From: Acetomicrobium sp. UBA3949
Lineage (GTDB): Bacteria; Synergistota; Synergistia; Synergistales; Acetomicrobiaceae
Direction: 5' to 3'
DNA: 18,362 nt
NCBI GenBank assembly: GCA_002385485.1
Contig: DGDP01000025.1
Coordinates: forward strand, 1 to 18,362
Both the position numbers and the translations under genes were made by a program. The notes beneath the pieces were generated by a model that was given only the letters and a program-made list of their open reading frames with translations, had not been told where the DNA came from and made no database searches. Of this stretch, positions 15,503 to 18,362 are shown piece by piece (positions within the stretch are counted from its first letter, which is position 1; the number at the start of each line of letters is the position of its first letter).

Positions 15503-16642
15503 TTGAGGGTCCTACTTGTAGGAGTGAGCACAAGGGCTCTAGCGCAGTCTGCATTAAAGGCGGGCCTAAAGGTCGTTGCTGTCGACTACTTCGGAGATCT
15601 TGATCAAAGGCTCATAATTCCCAGTTTGGCAGTAGGAAGGGATTTTGGTCTTCCTTTTAGTGACGAATCGATCGTTAAAGTTTGTTCCTTGATCGAATAT
15701 GATGCCCTTATCTACACCGGGGGAGCGGATATCAAGCCATCTTTAATAGATTTTATTTCGAAAGACAAGTTATTGTTGGGCAACGATTCCGAAGTTTTGC
15801 GCGACATTAGAGATCCTGTAACATTGCGCGACGCCTGTTGCGCAATGGGGATTAATTTTCCAACGACCTTGCTGCCCGATGAAACGAACAATATGGATCT
15901 TAATGAAAGATGGTTGATGAAACCGGTGTATGGTGGAAGCGGTTTTGGTATCCGTTTTTATGAGGGGGAGGAGCCAGGAGAAGGATTTTATGTTCAAAAG
16001 TTCGTGTCAGGTCTTCCAGCCTCAGCGTCTTTCTTGTCTGACGGAAAGGGCTGTCGACTTCTAGGCATGACACGACAGCTTATAGGTGATGAATTGCTTG
16101 GGGGTTCGGGCTTTAAGTGGTGCGGCAACGTGTTTCCCCTTTCGCCTGTTTTTGCTGGCCTGACAGATGTGATTTCACAATGGGGAGAGAAAATGGTGGG
16201 TCACTTTGGCCTGAAAGGCTTATTTGGCATAGATTTTATATTAGGCGGAGACGAAAGGCCCTGTTTAGTGGAGATCAATCCTCGATACACGGCTTCTATG
16301 GAGCTGATGGAACCCTATGTCAATATACCCTTACTCGCCCTTCACAAATTGGCTTGCGAGGGCAAGCTGGAAGAGGGATCCCTGGTCATTCCGTCAGAAT
16401 ACGTTTCTAAAGGCATAGTTTATGCCAAAGCAGATTCGGTGACCCCCGATACATCCGGTTGGCTTGGGGTGCATGCAGACATTCCCTTTTCAGGCGAGAG
16501 CATCCCCAAAAGTTCTCCTGTATGTAGCGTATTTGGTAGAGGTATAAGCGAAGAAGGCTGTCTTTTTCATCTATATGAAAGGGCAAATGAGGTATATCGA
16601 GAGTTAAAAAGCGACGATTATCATGAAAGGCGGAAAGATTGA
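15503..16642 (+). CDS. ATP-grasp ligase linked to the H4MPT/methanofuran cluster
   Basis: A 379-residue ATP-grasp protein. The glycine-rich loop KPVYGGSGFG (140-149), GIDFILGG (242-249) and the metal/ATP site LVEINPRYTAS (255-265) are visible. The N-terminal MRVLLVGVSTRALAQSALKAG is a Rossmann-like preATP-grasp domain. The family forms an amide or thioester from an acylphosphate; the substrate is unknown here. Similar ATP-grasp genes occur in methylotroph H4MPT islands, and a tyramine-glutamate ligase (MfnD) of this fold acts in methanofuran synthesis, so cofactor assembly is a reasonable inference. The start is TTG 15503, immediately after the mtdB stop, behind AAGGAG. Confidence 0.8.
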   Translation: MRVLLVGVSTRALAQSALKAGLKVVAVDYFGDLDQRLIIPSLAVGRDFGLPFSDESIVKVCSLIEYDALIYTGGADIKPSLIDFISKDKLLLGNDSEVLRDIRDPVTLRDACCAMGINFPTTLLPDETNNMDLNERWLMKPVYGGSGFGIRFYEGEEPGEGFYVQKFVSGLPASASFLSDGKGCRLLGMTRQLIGDELLGGSGFKWCGNVFPLSPVFAGLTDVISQWGEKMVGHFGLKGLFGIDFILGGDERPCLVEINPRYTASMELMEPYVNIPLLALHKLACEGKLEEGSLVIPSEYVSKGIVYAKADSVTPDTSGWLGVHADIPFSGESIPKSSPVCSVFGRGISEEGCLFHLYERANEVYRELKSDDYHERRKD

Positions 16643-16979
16643 CGTGCAAGTTTGTACTTTGATATCCGGACGGACCTTGGAGCAGGCCAAGGGTATGCAT
16701 GGCGGTAAAAATAATGACGGCTATAAAAAAGCAGTCGAAAAGGCCTTTTTATCGCCCCTGCTTCTGGAAAAACTTGGTTTAAGTGAGGGAGAGGAGATTT
16801 TATTGACGACTCCTTATGGAAGTGTGCGGGTAAAGACGTGCGCAGACATGGGATTGCCTGAAGACGTGGTTTTCATGCCCATGGGCCCAATGGTTAACCT
16901 TCTGGTAGGACCCGAGACTGAGGGGACAGGTATGCCATCCTTTAAGGGCTTAAAAGTGGAGGTCAACAAGGCGCGATGA
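16623..16979 (+). CDS. fwdD: Formylmethanofuran dehydrogenase subunit D
   Basis: A 118-residue FwdD/FmdD-like protein, the molybdopterin-dinucleotide binding domain split from the catalytic chain. ISGRTLEQAKG near the N-terminus and the double-psi barrel-like stretch GEEILLTTPYGSVRVKT (about 56-72) followed by DVVFMPMGPMVNLLV are characteristic. It would bind the Mo/W-pterin cofactor together with FwdB. The ATG at 16623 overlaps the ATP-grasp gene by 20 bases and has a weak ribosome site; GTG at 16644, right after that gene's stop and behind GGCGGA, is a possible alternative start. The stop overlaps the fwdB ATG by four bases. Confidence 0.85.
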   Translation: MKGGKIDVQVCTLISGRTLEQAKGMHGGKNNDGYKKAVEKAFLSPLLLEKLGLSEGEEILLTTPYGSVRVKTCADMGLPEDVVFMPMGPMVNLLVGPETEGTGMPSFKGLKVEVNKAR

Positions 16980-18247
16980 AGATCGAGAAGAACGTCGTAT
17001 GCACCTTTTGCGGTTGCCTGTGTGACGATATAACCCTAACTATTGAGAATAACAACATAACCAAGGTCGAGAAGGCATGTGCCAACGGAAGAGGTTTGTT
17101 CGAAGGTTACGATCCTCATTTCCGTGCGCCCCGAGTTAACGGTAAGGAGGTTGGCTTTCCGGAGGCAATAAAAGAAGCCTCGAATATTCTCTCCTCTGCT
17201 AGGTATCCGTTAATATATGGTTTATCTTCCACATCGGTCGAAGCGCAACGCATCTCGGTGCAGCTCGCAGAAACTATCGGTGCTTCAATAGATTCTACTT
17301 CTTCTGTATGTCATGGGCCCACGGGTCTAGCCATGCAGTCTGTTGGAGAGCCGACCTGCACCTTGGGGGAGATAAAAAATAGGGCAGATCTGCTCGTATT
17401 TTGGGGTTGCAACCCTCTTGTATCTCATAGCAGACACTTCGCCAGGTATTCAGCCATGCCCAAGGGGCGTTTCATCTCAGAAGGGAGGAAAGACCGCAAA
17501 GTCGTAGTCGTTGATGTCCGTCGTTCAGAGACGGCCAAGGCGGCAGACCTATTTATACAAATAAGGCAAGGATATGACTACGAGGTTCTTTTAGCGATAA
17601 AGGCCCTTGTAAAAGGAAAGGTTTTAAGCGCAACCGAGGTTGGAGGGGTTCCGACAGAACTATTACAACAATTTGTTCATACGATGAAGTCATGTCGTTA
17701 TGGTGTCATCTTTTTCGGAATGGGTTTGACCATGACGAAAGGTAGGGATTTAAACGTTCGCGAAGTCTTTTCTCTGGTCAGGGAGTTGAATAATTATACG
17801 AGATTTTCTGCTATGCCGATGCGAGGTCACGGCAACGTGACCGGAGCGGATCAGGTTATGTCCTGGCTATGCGGGTATCCTTTTGCAATCAACTTTTCCA
17901 AGAGGTATCCCAGGTACGGCCCCGGCGAGTTTACCGCTGTCGATTTATTGTCCGGCAGAGAGGCAGATGCTTTGCTGGTCATAGCATCAGATCCGGTTGC
18001 ACACTTTCCTGCTGAGGCAGTAAGGCATATCGAGAATATTCCATCCATAGTGATAGATCCCGTTGAAAGCTTGACCGCGACAATCGCTACTGTTTATTTT
18101 CCAACCGCTATGTATGGAGTAGACTGCGAAGGCACTGCCTATAGAATGGACAGTGTACCCTTGCGATTAAAAGCTCCTTTGGAACGGCAGAGAAAGAGTG
18201 ATGAAGAGGTTTTGGAAGCTATCTTTGAGGACGTGAAAAAATGTTAG
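16976..18247 (+). CDS. fwdB: Formylmethanofuran dehydrogenase subunit B (molybdopterin catalytic subunit)
   Basis: A 423-residue FwdB/FmdB/FhcB family protein of the molybdopterin oxidoreductase superfamily. The N-terminal CTFCGCLCDDI with Cys35 in KACANG gives a [4Fe-4S] set (Cys9, Cys12, Cys16, Cys35). Cys112 in SSVCHGPTG sits where the archaeal enzyme has its Mo/W ligand cysteine. FWGCNPLVSHSRH and MPMRGHGNVTGADQ are cofactor-binding-like stretches. In methanogens the complex reduces CO2 to the formyl group of methanofuran. In aerobic methylotrophs the homologue FhcB has lost the redox cofactors and the complex is a hydrolase. Retention of these cysteines favours a working dehydrogenase. 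The coding region overlaps fwdD at its start and fwdA at its end. Confidence 0.92.
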   Translation: MKIEKNVVCTFCGCLCDDITLTIENNNITKVEKACANGRGLFEGYDPHFRAPRVNGKEVGFPEAIKEASNILSSARYPLIYGLSSTSVEAQRISVQLAETIGASIDSTSSVCHGPTGLAMQSVGEPTCTLGEIKNRADLLVFWGCNPLVSHSRHFARYSAMPKGRFISEGRKDRKVVVVDVRRSETAKAADLFIQIRQGYDYEVLLAIKALVKGKVLSATEVGGVPTELLQQFVHTMKSCRYGVIFFGMGLTMTKGRDLNVREVFSLVRELNNYTRFSAMPMRGHGNVTGADQVMSWLCGYPFAINFSKRYPRYGPGEFTAVDLLSGREADALLVIASDPVAHFPAEAVRHIENIPSIVIDPVESLTATIATVYFPTAMYGVDCEGTAYRMDSVPLRLKAPLERQRKSDEEVLEAIFEDVKKC

Positions 18248-18362
18248 TGATAAAAAACGGTCGGGTATATGACCCGATAAACGGTGTAAAGGGAGAAATT
18301 AGGGACATTTACATTGAGGGCGGCAAGATTGTGGGAAAGCCCGAGCACATCCCTAAAGATAC
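18241..18362 (+). CDS. fwdA: Formylmethanofuran dehydrogenase subunit A, N-terminal fragment
   Basis: ATG at 18241 overlaps the fwdB stop and opens a frame running off the window end (40 codons visible). The start MLVIKNGRVYDPINGVKGE, then IEGGKIV, is the usual beginning of amidohydrolase-fold proteins and fits FwdA/FhcA, the zinc amidohydrolase subunit that handles formate and formylmethanofuran. Gene order D-B-A supports the call; the active-site residues lie beyond the window. Confidence 0.82.
   Translation, partial: MLVIKNGRVYDPINGVKGEIRDIYIEGGKIVGKPEHIPKD

Noticed and set aside
1..18362. CRISPR arrays, tRNA or rRNA genes
   Set aside because: No regularly spaced repeats and no tRNA- or rRNA-like segments were seen; nearly all of the window is accounted for by protein genes and the trp leader.

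Overview
The window reads as one contig end from an anaerobic bacterium, probably from a metagenome or draft assembly: bases 1-19 are a perfect copy of the Tn5/Nextera mosaic-end adapter. Bacterial identity is supported by strong Shine-Dalgarno sites, TTG/GTG starts, a tryptophan operon controlled by a leader-peptide attenuator, and a bacterial-type 5-oxoprolinase operon. Phylum cannot be fixed from sequence alone; a Synergistota- or Firmicutes-like anaerobe would fit, and this is only a guess.

Layout. (1) 121-657: a macro-domain protein. (2) 690-5406: an operon for 5-oxoproline (pyroglutamate) use: an NRAMP-fold transporter lacking the usual metal motifs, pxpB, pxpC, pxpA and a YcsI/DUF1445 putative hydro-lyase. 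It has the content of the Bacillus ycsFGI-kipIA locus in a different order and without kipR. It ends at a bidirectional terminator (5416-5450) facing the trp operon. (3) 5490-11253, minus strand: trpE-D-C-F-B-A, tightly packed and lacking trpG. Upstream is a 270-base leader with its own promoter, a 19-residue leader peptide with three consecutive Trp codons, and six segments that can pair alternately and end in an intrinsic terminator. (4) 11628-12845: a divergent MFS transporter. (5) 13040 to the window end: a one-carbon cluster of archaeal/methylotroph type, comprising a DUF2193-like cysteine-rich protein, a methylene-tetrahydromethanopterin dehydrogenase (MtdA/MtdB family), an ATP-grasp ligase, and formylmethanofuran dehydrogenase subunits D, B and the beginning of A. 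The cluster runs off the contig.

How it fits together. The pxp operon would import and hydrolyse 5-oxoproline to glutamate, with YcsI possibly feeding it by cyclising D-glutamate. The trp operon makes tryptophan from chorismate, using a glutamine amidotransferase encoded elsewhere, and is set by Trp-tRNA supply. The last cluster implies that this bacterium carries C1 units on methanofuran and tetrahydromethanopterin (or analogues). The B subunit keeps the iron-sulfur and active-site cysteines of the methanogen redox enzyme, so it may interconvert CO2 and the formyl level rather than act only as a hydrolase. The two strongest points for follow-up are the two-stage trp attenuator and the C1 cluster with its uncharacterised DUF2193 and ATP-grasp members.
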